DNA of 64,000 nt, taken from positions 930,001 to 994,000 of the forward strand of contig CBDCVP010000023.1 of assembly GCA_965223025.1 (NCBI GenBank). Direction: 5' to 3'. Source of the DNA: JABDMH01 sp965223025 (GTDB lineage: Bacteria; Bacteroidota; Bacteroidia; Chitinophagales; Saprospiraceae). Both the position numbers and the translations under genes were made by a program. The notes beneath the pieces were generated by a model. That model saw only the letters and a program-made list of their open reading frames with translations. It ran no database searches and was not told where the DNA came from. Position 1 is the stretch's first letter. Each line of letters opens with the position of its first letter. Positions 47,230 through 57,115 of the stretch are shown piece by piece.

Positions 47230-49233
47230 ATGAATCTCGCATCTTCTCCCTGGATATTCAACCTGGTTGCTGTGTTGCTCCTGTGGTCAGCCTGCTCCTA
47301 TACAGAGAAAATTAAGGACGGCAAGACGGCGTATGAGAGGAAGCGTTACTATCAAGCTAGTGAGATGCTGCAGGATGAGTTTCGAGCAGCGCGAAGCAAC
47401 CTGGAGCAGATGAGCATTGCATTTCTGATTGGTGACAGTCATATGAAATTTGGAGATGTAAAGACTGCAGCAGAATGGTTTAAGATTGCTTATGAAGGTG
47501 GTTATGGTCCCAGTGCCTTGGATAAATACGCCAGCTGCCTCAAACAAATGGAGCAGTACGAAGCTGCCGCGGACGCTTTTTACAGAGCGGGGGAAGAGAT
47601 CGGCGATCGAGCCAGGTACCGCACCGAGGTGGCGACCTGCCGCCAGGCGGTGACTTGGAAAGCGGATGCACCATATAGTCCATATGTGGTCAAACCACTG
47701 ACCAAAATCAATACCCCTGATGCTGAATATGCCCCTTTTCCTTTGGGCACCGATCAACTGGCATTTACCAGTGATCGGGAAAGCAGTGCAGGAGATTACA
47801 TTTATGCCTGGAGTGGTAATGAGTTTTCTGATGTCTTTGTGGCAAACTTGAGCAGTGGAGAAGTCAAATCATTTGAAAATGTGGTGAATGCAGAAGATAA
47901 CGAAGGTACCATTGCCATTTCGCCAGACGGCGAAAAGATGGTGTTCTGCCGTTGCTTTAGTAGGGAGGATTACGATCTCCACTGCAAGCTATTGATCAGC
48001 AAAAAAGAAAGCAATGCGTGGTTAAAACCCACAATATTGCCTTTTGTCAAGGATGGCATCAACTACCGTCATCCTACTTTTAATGATTCGAGTGATTTAT
48101 TGGTTTTTACAGCGAATATCGATGAAGCCACCAATGACTATGATCTATATGCGAGTCGGCTGGTCGATGGAGTTTGGCAACAACCACAGTCGCTGGGATC
48201 ACGTATAAATAGTCAGTTGAGGGAAGGATTTCCCTTCTTGGATAAGGACACGCTCTATTTTTCATCTACTTATGGTGGTATGGGTGGGCTCGATATCTAC
48301 AAAACCTATATTCTTCCCAATGGACAGTGGGCACCTCGTGAAAATTTATTGGCACCGATCAACTCGGGAGCAGATGACTTTAGCTTCATCATCGATCGCT
48401 ATGCTACAGCCACGGATAGCGTTGTGCAGTTCGGCTATTTTTCATCCAACAGAGCCGGAGGGAAGGGACAAGATGATTTGTACGGATATGAAAAAAGGAA
48501 GTTCTATCCGATCAAAGATCCTGAGCCCGAAGAAGAGTTTGCTTATGACATCGAATTGGATCTGAGGGTCTTTCAAAAGAAGTACGAGGATCCAGATGAT
48601 CCTAACAGTAAGGTGCTCATGCGATTTCCCTTACCAGATGCGGACATTAGAGTTACGGAAGATGGATTGCCCTACGAGCAGACCGCTTCCAATAAGTATG
48701 GGATTCTCTCCATTGACCTGAATCCGGAAAGGACCTACGATTTTTTTGTGAGTCATGAGGGCTTCTTTAACAATCAGCTGGTTTTTTCCACCAAGAATCT
48801 GACCATTGATTCGACCAAGCGGGTGCAGAAGTATGAAGACAAGATTCTGTTAGATAAGATATTTCTGGACAAAGAGGTCGTGCTAGAAAACATTTATTAC
48901 GATTTGGATGAGTCCTTCATCCGAGAAGATGCCAAGCCAACCTTAGATGAACTGGCCAGCTTGCTATCATTCAATCCACAAATAGAGATACAGCTGTCCT
49001 CACACACAGATTGCAGAGCCTCAGATGCTTATAATGATCGCTTGTCTCAGGACCGAGCCCAGTCTGCTGTTGACTATTTGATTCAGAAGGGAATTGGACA
49101 AGAACGACTGGTAGCAAGGGGTTATGGTAAGACTCGACTCGCTATATCATGTGCATGTGATGATTGCACCGTAGAAGAACACCAGGCCAACCGGCGCACC
49201 ACCTTCAAGGTCATTGACAAAGAAGGGAGATAA
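47230..49233 (+). CDS. PorE-like OmpA lipoprotein (TPR, PD40 propeller, OmpA)
   Basis: A 667-residue lipoprotein; signal WIFNLVAVLLLWSACSYTEK. Order of domains: TPR-like helices (GKTAYERKRYYQASEML, FKIAYEGGYGPSALDKYA, YEAAADAFYRAGE), a PD40/WD40-like propeller (QLAFTSDRESSAG, AISPDGEKMVFCRC, LVFTANIDEATNDYDLYAS, FPFLDKDTLYFSSTYGGMGG), a carboxypeptidase-regulatory-like sandwich, and a C-terminal OmpA domain binding peptidoglycan (IYYDLDESFIREDAKPTLDE, SHTDCRASDAYNDRLSQDRA, GKTRLAISCACDDCTVEEHQ). PorE of the type IX secretion system has this architecture, but many related proteins exist in one genome, so the assignment is tentative. ATG at 47230 gives the clean signal peptide. Confidence 0.82.
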   Translation: MNLASSPWIFNLVAVLLLWSACSYTEKIKDGKTAYERKRYYQASEMLQDEFRAARSNLEQMSIAFLIGDSHMKFGDVKTAAEWFKIAYEGGYGPSALDKYASCLKQMEQYEAAADAFYRAGEEIGDRARYRTEVATCRQAVTWKADAPYSPYVVKPLTKINTPDAEYAPFPLGTDQLAFTSDRESSAGDYIYAWSGNEFSDVFVANLSSGEVKSFENVVNAEDNEGTIAISPDGEKMVFCRCFSREDYDLHCKLLISKKESNAWLKPTILPFVKDGINYRHPTFNDSSDLLVFTANIDEATNDYDLYASRLVDGVWQQPQSLGSRINSQLREGFPFLDKDTLYFSSTYGGMGGLDIYKTYILPNGQWAPRENLLAPINSGADDFSFIIDRYATATDSVVQFGYFSSNRAGGKGQDDLYGYEKRKFYPIKDPEPEEEFAYDIELDLRVFQKKYEDPDDPNSKVLMRFPLPDADIRVTEDGLPYEQTASNKYGILSIDLNPERTYDFFVSHEGFFNNQLVFSTKNLTIDSTKRVQKYEDKILLDKIFLDKEVVLENIYYDLDESFIREDAKPTLDELASLLSFNPQIEIQLSSHTDCRASDAYNDRLSQDRAQSAVDYLIQKGIGQERLVARGYGKTRLAISCACDDCTVEEHQANRRTTFKVIDKEGR

Positions 49234-49397
49234 TGAGCCTCACTTGATTTCTCTATACCTTTTTTTCAAATACCTATGCACTTTTAGTACCTAGTCTGTT
49301 GAGTTATCTACCATTAACTAGTTTCGAGAAGTCTTACATATTTGTTTTTCCTGTAATATGACAAGATTTCGCTATTTTACCAGCAAATCGTTGCGCT

Positions 49398-50657
49398 ATG
49401 CTTTTATCGATTCCCCTAGCCTCAGGACTGGACCTATCAAATGCCTATGTGTTGATCATTGGAGCATCATTGATCATCGTGCTGTCCCACTTTTACAACA
49501 TCCTTTCTGACAAAACACGGATACCATCGGTGCTGATGTTGATTTTGACCGGGGTGCTCATCAGCCAAGTTTTAGAATCAATGGGTGCAGATGGCTTGGA
49601 ACTGATGAAGAGCCTTGAGATCCTAGGTATTGTCGGACTGATCATGATCGTCCTTGAAGCAGCCCTTGATCTTGAGCTGTCCAAGGAGAAACTTCCACTG
49701 ATTGGGCGGTCGTTGTTGATCGCATTGCTTTGCCTTCTGGCCTCTTCTACCGCGATTGCCTGGCTTTTGCAGATGTTCATTCCGATGGATTATACCATTG
49801 CTATGCTTTATGCCACTCCCCTGGCCATCATGTCTAGTGCCATCATCATTCCGAGCGTAACTGGCTTGGTAGAAAACAAGAAGGAATTCATGGTATATGA
49901 AGGTGCTTTTTCCGATATTCTGGGTATCATGGTGTTTTATTTCTTGATCTCAATGCTTGAATCCGGTGGCAAAGTCGCATCCATACAGTTTGGCGGTAGT
50001 CTTCTGATCACCATCCTTGTCTCCATTATTGCCTCCTATGGGCTGGTATTTCTTTTTAAAGACATGAAGGGCCATGTCAAGCTATTTCTGCTCATCGCCA
50101 TATTGTTGCTGCTTTATGCGGTAGGCAAGCTCATGCACCTCTCACCATTGCTGATTATTCTGATTTTTGGTATGGCTCTATCAAATCATCGAACGGTATT
50201 TAAAATCTTCCGCAATGATTTTCAAGATCCCGATGAGGACCCGATAGAGAAGATCGAGAAGGAATTCCATTTGATCACGCTGGAGACAGCTTTTGTAGTA
50301 AGGACTTTCTTTTTTGTGATCTTTGGAATGACCATCGATTTGGCTTCGTTGGTGAATTTTGATGTCTTCTTGATCAGTGCGCTTGTACTGGTGATCTTAT
50401 ACGTAGTACGCTTCATATTTCTTAAGCTCTTCCTTCGAGATGGAATTACCCCTGAGCTCTGGATCGCTCCGCGCGGATTGATTACGATCCTGTTGTTCTT
50501 CGCCATTCCAGCTGCGTACACTCAGGTTGATTTTAACAGTGGTGTCTTGCTATATGTCATCATTATTTCTAGTTTGATCATGACCTTTGGCCTGATTTAC
50601 GACAAGGGAGAGGCAGAGGTGCCACAGTCTTCGGAATCTGAGGGGACGACAGAGTAG
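49398..50657 (+). CDS. Cation:proton antiporter (CPA family)
   Basis: A 419-residue membrane protein with about 12 helices, resembling Na+(K+)/H+ antiporters. Typical stretches are ARIPSVLMLILTGVLIS-like (TRIPSVLMLILTGVLI), IVGLIMIVLEAALDLEL, ATPLAIMSSAIIIPSVTGLV with the discontinuous helix, YEGAFSDILGIMVFYFLI with the conserved Asp after EGAFS, and APRGLITILLFFAIPA with the conserved Arg. The C-terminal tail is short, without TrkA-N or CBS regulatory domains. It probably handles pH or salt balance. It stands alone, with 164 and 364 bases to its neighbours. Confidence 0.85.
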   Translation: MLLSIPLASGLDLSNAYVLIIGASLIIVLSHFYNILSDKTRIPSVLMLILTGVLISQVLESMGADGLELMKSLEILGIVGLIMIVLEAALDLELSKEKLPLIGRSLLIALLCLLASSTAIAWLLQMFIPMDYTIAMLYATPLAIMSSAIIIPSVTGLVENKKEFMVYEGAFSDILGIMVFYFLISMLESGGKVASIQFGGSLLITILVSIIASYGLVFLFKDMKGHVKLFLLIAILLLLYAVGKLMHLSPLLIILIFGMALSNHRTVFKIFRNDFQDPDEDPIEKIEKEFHLITLETAFVVRTFFFVIFGMTIDLASLVNFDVFLISALVLVILYVVRFIFLKLFLRDGITPELWIAPRGLITILLFFAIPAAYTQVDFNSGVLLYVIIISSLIMTFGLIYDKGEAEVPQSSESEGTTE

Positions 50658-51021
50658 CTTTGATCTTGACAGGGCTCCTGCATACCAATGCTTACGGACG
50701 GACATATCATTGCTCGAAAAATAAGGATAGACTCACCATGTTCATTTCTGCGGCTTGTCTACCAAAATAGCGGCACCTAAAATGGTGATTCTATTGTTGA
50801 CAAGTCTTAGAAAATTGAGAAACGATGCTCTGTTAAGTACGGCCAATCCAGCTAAGATCATGACACCTGCACACTGGTAGTCATCGTCCTACCCAAGAGC
50901 GAGGATGACCTGCACCATGCCAACTACCTAACGTTAGGTATTCAGACTCTACAAATTAATGATTGTATAGAAGCTATGATGCCTTTATCTTAGCTTTACC
51001 GTTGACCAAAGGACATCGCAC
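50658..51021. other. 364-base region upstream of feoAB
   Basis: Holds the 16-bp palindrome listed separately and a weak -7 box (TAGCTTTA at 50991-50998, seven of eight positions). On the minus strand 50742-50861 encodes 39 residues (MILAGLAVLNRASFLNFLRL ... ITILGAAILVDKP) that look protein-like but match nothing I know; it may be a gene remnant or a small protein. Confidence 0.4.
50925..50940. promoter_or_regulatory. Perfect 16-bp palindrome, candidate metal-regulator operator for feoAB
   Basis: TACCTAACGTTAGGTA is its own reverse complement and lies 82 bases before feoA. Its CCTAA/TTAGG half-sites recall those bound by DtxR/MntR-type metal repressors, although the half-site order differs from the DtxR consensus. 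Confidence 0.5.
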
Positions 51022-51246
51022 ATGTCGTGTAAACTATCCGAGCTATCTATAGGCACCAGGGGCACCCTAGGCAACTTTAGTGTCAGTCCATTGCACAGGA
51101 AATTGCTGTCTATGGGTTTTGTGCCAGGACAGCCGGTGGCGGTGCTGAGAAGGCTGCCACTGCACGGCAGTCTCTATATAAAGGTAGATAACAGGCATAT
51201 GGCCATGCGATATGAAGAAGCAGCACAGATTTCAGTAAAACTGTAG
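51022..51246 (+). CDS. feoA: Ferrous iron transport protein FeoA
   Basis: A 74-residue cytoplasmic SH3-like protein. FeoA features: LSELSIGTRGTLGNFS, HRKLLSMGFVPGQPVAVLRR and the final YIKVDNRHMAMRYEEAAQI. It supports FeoB in Fe2+ uptake. feoB begins five bases after its stop. Confidence 0.93.
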   Translation: MSCKLSELSIGTRGTLGNFSVSPLHRKLLSMGFVPGQPVAVLRRLPLHGSLYIKVDNRHMAMRYEEAAQISVKL

Positions 51247-51251
51247 CCGCC

Positions 51252-53360
51252 ATGAGCACACCCACGGTTGCCCTTGCCGGCAATCCCAATAGCGGAAAAA
51301 CATCCCTTTTTAATCTCTTAACCGGCAGTAACCTTCGGGTGGGTAACTTTCCTGGTATTACGGTGGAGGGATTTTCAGGCACACTCGTCCTCGAAGATGT
51401 TGGAGAAATAAAGTTGGTGGATCTGCCTGGGGCATATAGCCTTTTCCCCAACTCTGCTGATGAGCGCATCACCACCGAAGTATTGATCGACCCTAACCAC
51501 GAGGATCATCCCGAACTAGTTGTCTACGTCGCCGATGCCAATCACCTTGATCGACAGTTATTGGCACTCAGCCAAATACTGGATTTGGGTATTCCAACAG
51601 TGCTGGTCCTGAGCCTCATCGATGAGTTTGAACAGAGGGGTAACGTGGTACATACAGATCAGCTGGAGAAAAAATTGGGCATCAAAGTCCTGACGATCAG
51701 CAGTCGAAAAAATAAAAATATAGCCGAACTGAAAGACTTGATCATCGAGTCCTTGCGTGTACGATGGAAGCCGATAAAGAAAATAAATCAACTGCATTCT
51801 GATGCGATAAAGATGCTGGCTGACATCGGCCAGGTGGAAACCGTCACCAATATCTATCAAAGGTGGATGTGGGCCCATCATTATGAATGGTTAGGGTGCT
51901 CGACAGGTTTGTCCGCTGAAGCATGGTGTGAAAAGCTTCAGAGACATCGGTTTGAACCTTTGAAAGAGCAAGTGGAAGAGACCTTCGCCAGATTAAACAA
52001 GCTCGAATCTCTAGCCTACAATGTGATCTCGAAAAAACCTTCGCACCAGTCCAAGACAGAGAAGCTTGATGCCGTACTGACACATTGGGTCCTTGGCCCT
52101 CTGATATTCTTTGTGATCATGCTGCTGGTTTTCCAAGCCATCTTTGCATGGGCCACGTATCCCATGGATTTAATCGAGGCTGGATTTGGTGCTTTGGGCA
52201 ATGCTGCTGCTGAGGTGCTACCGGGCAACTGGTTTGGTGACCTGATCACAGAAGGTGTTATTCCCGGATTAAGTGGTGTACTCATCTTTATTCCTCAGAT
52301 AGCCATCTTATTCTTCTTAGTCTCGATTTTGGAGGAGATCGGGTATATGGCTAGGGCCGTTTATCTATTTGATCGTTTCTTGCAGAGGTTTGGGATGAAT
52401 GGTAGATCAGTAGTGGCCTTGATTTCAGGAGGAGCATGTGCTATTCCGGCAGTGATGTCGACCCGGACGATTGTCAATTGGAAAGAACGGCTTATTACGA
52501 TTCTGGTGACTCCTTTTATCTCTTGTTCTGCACGCATACCGGTTTATACCGTGTTAATTGCCTTTGTGGTGCCCTATGAATCCATTTTGGGTATTTTTAA
52601 TTCCCAAGGTCTCGCATTTGCCGGATTGTACATCCTTGGAATTGTATCCGCCCTACTTGCCGGATGGGTGTTTAAGAAAATACTCAAGTCAAAAATGACT
52701 TCATTCTTGGTCATGGAGTTACCCAGCTACCGGAGTCCCGACTGGCGCAGTGTTTGGCGCAACATCAAGATAAAAGTGGGAGCTTTCATTGTGGAAGCGG
52801 GTAAGGTCATACTCTTGATCTCCATCGTATTGTGGTTTTTAGCATCATATGGTCTGCCCGGAAGCATGGACGAAGCTGAGGCAGCAGCTAGGATTGAAGC
52901 ACAGGCGAGTAATGCTTCCACCGAAGCCACTCAGGATTTGATTGCTGCCAGAAGGCTGGAGGCTTCCTTTGCTGGAAAACTGGGAAAATTAATCGAACCA
53001 GCCATCCAGCCACTGGGTTATGATTGGAAGATTGGTATAGCGGTTCTCACGTCGTTTGCAGCCCGCGAGGTGTTTGTTGGCTCGATGGCCACCATTTATA
53101 GCATAGGGTCGGAGGAAAACGAATTTCGCATCCGGGAGCATCTCTCCAAGCAAAGGGATCCCAATACTGGAGCGTTGATTTTTGACTACGCCACAGCCTT
53201 GTCCTTGCTGCTCTTTTTTGTATTTGCCATGCAGTGTATGAGTACTTTGGCAGTCGTAAAAAAGGAAACTCGATCGTGGAAGTGGCCACTGATTCAGCTT
53301 TCTTTTATGACCGTGGTGGCGTATGTTGTCAGCTTGCTGGCCTATCAACTTAGTATCTAG
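51252..53360 (+). CDS. feoB: Ferrous iron transporter FeoB
   Basis: A 702-residue inner-membrane Fe2+ transporter. The N-terminal G domain has G1 GNPNSGKTSLFN, G2 GNFPGITVEG, G3 DLPGAYSLFP, and the G4 position reads LSLIDEFEQRG, where NxxD is usual (Ser-Leu-Ile-Asp instead of Asn-Met-Ile-Asp). A helical linker follows, then the two Gate repeats and helices with LEEIGYMARAVYLFDRFLQRFGMNGRS-like, SGGACAIPAVMSTRTI and SCSARIPVYTVLIAFV, plus FAAREVFVGSMATIYSI. In the middle of the C-terminal part an Ala/Glu-rich loop (MDEAEAAARIEAQASNAS) is inserted. Functions with FeoA. The altered G4 could change nucleotide preference. Confidence 0.95.
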   Translation: MSTPTVALAGNPNSGKTSLFNLLTGSNLRVGNFPGITVEGFSGTLVLEDVGEIKLVDLPGAYSLFPNSADERITTEVLIDPNHEDHPELVVYVADANHLDRQLLALSQILDLGIPTVLVLSLIDEFEQRGNVVHTDQLEKKLGIKVLTISSRKNKNIAELKDLIIESLRVRWKPIKKINQLHSDAIKMLADIGQVETVTNIYQRWMWAHHYEWLGCSTGLSAEAWCEKLQRHRFEPLKEQVEETFARLNKLESLAYNVISKKPSHQSKTEKLDAVLTHWVLGPLIFFVIMLLVFQAIFAWATYPMDLIEAGFGALGNAAAEVLPGNWFGDLITEGVIPGLSGVLIFIPQIAILFFLVSILEEIGYMARAVYLFDRFLQRFGMNGRSVVALISGGACAIPAVMSTRTIVNWKERLITILVTPFISCSARIPVYTVLIAFVVPYESILGIFNSQGLAFAGLYILGIVSALLAGWVFKKILKSKMTSFLVMELPSYRSPDWRSVWRNIKIKVGAFIVEAGKVILLISIVLWFLASYGLPGSMDEAEAAARIEAQASNASTEATQDLIAARRLEASFAGKLGKLIEPAIQPLGYDWKIGIAVLTSFAAREVFVGSMATIYSIGSEENEFRIREHLSKQRDPNTGALIFDYATALSLLLFFVFAMQCMSTLAVVKKETRSWKWPLIQLSFMTVVAYVVSLLAYQLSI

Positions 53361-53577
53361 TGCACTGTCTGATTCCTTGGTAAGCAAGCTTGGTTAGGCT
53401 TCCACCTATCGTTTTATCAAACTACTTTCTTCACCATCGCCCTAAACCAAGCGGGGCTCAGGTGTGTTAGAGAGTGCATTAGTGGTTTATAAGTACTACG
53501 AAAGACAATATCTTTACCGATGAAGGTCGTTATGGGACCTTGACTAGGATGTGATTACAAGCTGAAAATTATAAGAG

Positions 53578-55953
53578 ATGCAAACCAACTCTGTGGTGCC
53601 AACCGATCCCGAACTTCCCTTTAAACTGTATGTCAGTTTCGAAAAAGTCTTTGCAGTATGGGAAGATATGTTGGAGAATGGTAATGTGGGCGAGCAAGAA
53701 AATGCCAGACTGGTGCTGGATCATTTATCGAAGTATCCGATCCTGAGAAAACCGTTGACGGATTTTTCCCTCCTTGACAAATATGAAGCTGAGATTGCAC
53801 TATTGTTCTCTCCTCTCTTCCCAAAGGCTTTGCAGCTGAACGAGATCAAGAGCTGTACCCTACCTTTTCGCTCTGTATTTTTTAATCGCACGAAGAGATT
53901 TGAGAATATTCTATTGGCGGCTGGAGAAGATTATGAATTTAGCATCAGGCATTTTGATACCAACCATAAGTACCTCGCAGCCTGTAGCTACATTTTGAAT
54001 GTGCATTATGGCACAGATATTCTAATGAATAGTTCGACCATTTTAGATATCCCTGTTAAGAAGGCCAATACATATCGAACATATAGGGGCTTTTTTAATG
54101 CCGATTTCAATGAGTTAAAAAGCACACCCAATTCACCTGCTTTGAGTGAGGAAGATATTGCTGAACTGCTCAACAATGCAGATGATCTTGCATTGTGGAA
54201 AAAAAAGATACCACCCAATTCCTTTGAAATGCATGGATTTGGGCTATTAACCATATTTGATATCACTGCAGATGATGCTCTCTCCACAGTCAAGGACAGT
54301 TTGATTAAAAAAGATGCGCTCACATCTCCAGAGATTCTCAGTGAATTGCAGCAGGAGCTCAGAAGGTATTTTGCTGTGGAGGATTTACAAATTGGTTTTG
54401 CCACGTTGGCCGAAAAACAATTGCACACGGTAGGAGGAATCGGTTCCCATAGTATCCTGGTTTCCGATGAGGAATCGATACACCCCAAAGAGGCTTTTTG
54501 CGACGTCACATACCAAAAGATCTTTAAACATGGACGGACCGTTTCCATTCCAAGAATAAGTGATCTGGCAGATGGTGAAGGTGCTTTCGTCCAGCAGCTC
54601 AGGCGATCTGGCTTAGAGAGCTACATGGTCTGTCCGCTGATCTATGACCAGCAGATGATCGGATATATTGAGCTGGGATCAAAGAAGAAGTACGTACTTA
54701 ATTCTGTGGCAGAATTGAAACTCATTGAGCTGGTACCATTGTTTGCTACTGCCTTGAAGAGATCAATCGATGAGTACAATGTGAAGCTGGACGCCCTCAT
54801 CAAAGAGAAGTGCACCTCAATACATTCATCAGTGGAATGGCGCTTTTATCAGGCAGCTAGGAATCTGCTCAAAACAGGAGCACCCCAGGAGGCCGAGATG
54901 GAGGAGATCGTTTTTGAGAAGGTGTACCCACTTTTTGGACAGATGGACATCAGGAGATCTTCCTTGTTTAGGGATCAAGGTATCAGTGAGGATTTAGAAA
55001 CGCAGTTGAGTTTGGCGAAAAATGTCCTGGTACTGGCCGGTCAGCAGGAGGACATCTTTATCTATGATCATTTGATATTCACCATCGATGAGTTCCAAAA
55101 CAAGATCAAGCATAGACTCGATGCAGGGGATGAGTCAAGAGTATTGGAGTTCCTCAACGAAGAAATAGAACCTGTCTTTGCACAGCTTGCCGACAGAGAT
55201 GCGTCACTGAAGGAAATGGTGGCAGCCTATCTAGAACGAATAGATCCTAAGATAAAGAGGGTATATGAAGGCAGAAAAAAATATGAAGACACTGTAACGG
55301 TCATTAACGAGGAGATCAGTAGCTTGATGGAGAAGGCACAGAATGAAGCCCAAGCTATGTTTCCACACTATTTCGAAAAATACAAAACTGATGGTGTCGA
55401 GTACAATATGTACCTGGGTCAATCTCTCCTGGATGATGGCGCTTATCACGAAATGTATCTGAAGAACTTGAGGCTATGGCAACTTATCACCACATGTGAC
55501 ATAGAATGCACTTTACATGCCATGAGCTCAGGTTTTCTAGTACCCCTACAAATAGCGTCCCTCATCTTGGTCCAGGATACACCGATAGATATCAGATTTC
55601 GGCAGGACGAAAAGAAATTTGATGTGGATGGAGCATACAACGTGCGTTATGAGATCATCAAGAAAAGGATTGATAAATCAAAGGTGAGGGACCGGGATGA
55701 ACGACTCACCCAGCCAGGCAAACTGGCCATAGTTTATTCCAATAATAATGAGGCGAAGGAATATCAAAAGTATTTGGAGTACTTGATGGCACGCAGTTAT
55801 TTGACCGGTGAGGTTGAGCATCTTGAGCTCGAGGAACTAGAAGGCGCCTCTGGCCTGAAGGCATTAAGGGTGGCGATTAATCTAGAGCGGTCTAACAGCG
55901 ATATTTCCGTAAGCGATCAGCAGGTCAGAAGTTTGCTTGAGTCTATCGACTGA
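53578..55953 (+). CDS. GAF-domain protein, about 790 residues, function unknown
   Basis: A 791-residue soluble protein without signal peptide. Residues ~260-400 form a GAF-like sensor domain (LRRYFAVEDLQIGFATLAEK, GRTVSIPRISDLADGEGAF, GLESYMVCPLIYDQQMIGYIELGSK). The flanking parts are helical and unlike any domain I can name, with a long coiled-coil-like stretch near residues 560-600 (RVYEGRKKYEDTVTVINEEI). Long GAF proteins of this kind recur in Bacteroidota. No kinase, cyclase or DNA-binding domain is visible, so output is unknown. It is convergent with the homocysteine methyltransferase gene, 24 bases between stops. Confidence 0.7.
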   Translation: MQTNSVVPTDPELPFKLYVSFEKVFAVWEDMLENGNVGEQENARLVLDHLSKYPILRKPLTDFSLLDKYEAEIALLFSPLFPKALQLNEIKSCTLPFRSVFFNRTKRFENILLAAGEDYEFSIRHFDTNHKYLAACSYILNVHYGTDILMNSSTILDIPVKKANTYRTYRGFFNADFNELKSTPNSPALSEEDIAELLNNADDLALWKKKIPPNSFEMHGFGLLTIFDITADDALSTVKDSLIKKDALTSPEILSELQQELRRYFAVEDLQIGFATLAEKQLHTVGGIGSHSILVSDEESIHPKEAFCDVTYQKIFKHGRTVSIPRISDLADGEGAFVQQLRRSGLESYMVCPLIYDQQMIGYIELGSKKKYVLNSVAELKLIELVPLFATALKRSIDEYNVKLDALIKEKCTSIHSSVEWRFYQAARNLLKTGAPQEAEMEEIVFEKVYPLFGQMDIRRSSLFRDQGISEDLETQLSLAKNVLVLAGQQEDIFIYDHLIFTIDEFQNKIKHRLDAGDESRVLEFLNEEIEPVFAQLADRDASLKEMVAAYLERIDPKIKRVYEGRKKYEDTVTVINEEISSLMEKAQNEAQAMFPHYFEKYKTDGVEYNMYLGQSLLDDGAYHEMYLKNLRLWQLITTCDIECTLHAMSSGFLVPLQIASLILVQDTPIDIRFRQDEKKFDVDGAYNVRYEIIKKRIDKSKVRDRDERLTQPGKLAIVYSNNNEAKEYQKYLEYLMARSYLTGEVEHLELEELEGASGLKALRVAINLERSNSDISVSDQQVRSLLESID

Positions 55954-55977
55954 CTTGGAGTTTTTTCAACTGTACCA

Positions 55978-56859
55978 TTAGGTACTGATAGATGTAATGT
56001 GTGCTGGAGTAGTACCGCAGCAACCTCCTAGAATGGAAAAACCTTCCTGACTCCTTGCTTTCATCCACTGCTTAAATGTCTGCACGCTATCCTGGTCGGC
56101 AATCCATCCGTGCACCGGATCTGGTTTGCCAGGTGCATTGGGATATAAACCCTTGATCAGGTCGGGTTTACTCTGCGCAAGAATTTTGGCTCCATTTTCC
56201 ATCTGAGTGAGGGACCTACAGTTGAGCAAGATCGCAAGCGGTTCATACAATGAGATTTGATCGATGGCATCGGCGAGTGGTTCGCCACTCAAAAGATTGG
56301 TGTTGCCATCGGTCACAAGACTAATCGTAATGGGGATGTCCTTTTTTTGAGCGAGCTGGACCAGCACCATGGCTTCTCTTAATGTACCAATGGTCTCGGC
56401 AAGTACCAGATCAAAATCACACTTTGCCAATACCTCCAGCTGACGATCATGATATGTCATGAGTACACCCTCTTTAGGCACCTTACTGGGTTGGTAACAG
56501 TCCTCGAGTGGTGCGATGGATCCGCCCAGAAGGCCTGAGGTATCGGAGTGCTCCCAAGCATCGCGACCGAGGACCGAGGCCTGCTCGATACAGTGAAATA
56601 ATCTGTCGAGGCATCCGACTTTCTCGAATAGATAGTAGCTTGCCCTCCAAGTATTGGCCGAAATGATGTCTGCACCAGCATCTATGTAAGCCTGGTGCAG
56701 TCCTGTGACTGCATCAGGTGCTTCTAGATGCGACATCGCTGTCCAGAGAGGCAGAGAAGTACGGTGGCCTTGCTGCTCAAGACATGTGCCGATTGCACCG
56801 TCGAGCTTACAGATCTTCCGGCTTTCTAAGAAATCTCTGAGTTGTTCCTTTGTTTTCAT
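55978..56859 (-). CDS. Homocysteine S-methyltransferase family protein
   Basis: A 293-residue TIM-barrel enzyme that moves a methyl group to homocysteine (or another thiol) with a zinc ion. Zinc ligands are visible: Cys in LAILLNCRSLTQM and the Cys pair in ILGGCCGTTPAHI at the C-terminus. The N-terminal LDGAIGTCLEQQGHRTSLPLW matches the family start, and HQAYIDAGADIISANTWRAS follows. The donor (S-methylmethionine or other) is not evident. The frame is open to 56919 but ATG at 56859 fits the family best. Divergent from the sulfurtransferase gene, both in sulfur metabolism. Confidence 0.88.
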   Translation of the reverse strand: MKTKEQLRDFLESRKICKLDGAIGTCLEQQGHRTSLPLWTAMSHLEAPDAVTGLHQAYIDAGADIISANTWRASYYLFEKVGCLDRLFHCIEQASVLGRDAWEHSDTSGLLGGSIAPLEDCYQPSKVPKEGVLMTYHDRQLEVLAKCDFDLVLAETIGTLREAMVLVQLAQKKDIPITISLVTDGNTNLLSGEPLADAIDQISLYEPLAILLNCRSLTQMENGAKILAQSKPDLIKGLYPNAPGKPDPVHGWIADQDSVQTFKQWMKARSQEGFSILGGCCGTTPAHITSIST

Positions 56860-57115
56860 CGTTCTAGCATATAGATTTGAGTGGCATTCCCCAAAAAAAA
56901 AGAAGTTGTCAAATGACAAACGGCTCTTTGGACGGTCTTACAAAATATGCTCAATCGACTTGATAATTTGGCATCAACTATTCTCCAAAAGTGAAGACCC
57001 CACCCAAAGCTGACGTTCCTGAAGGCGGCACCTTCCGAAGTGTACGTAATTTTTAGGCGCCCGGCAAGTCAAAAAGATGTATGATTGTCCATAACCTCGT
57101 ATAATAATATTGCCT

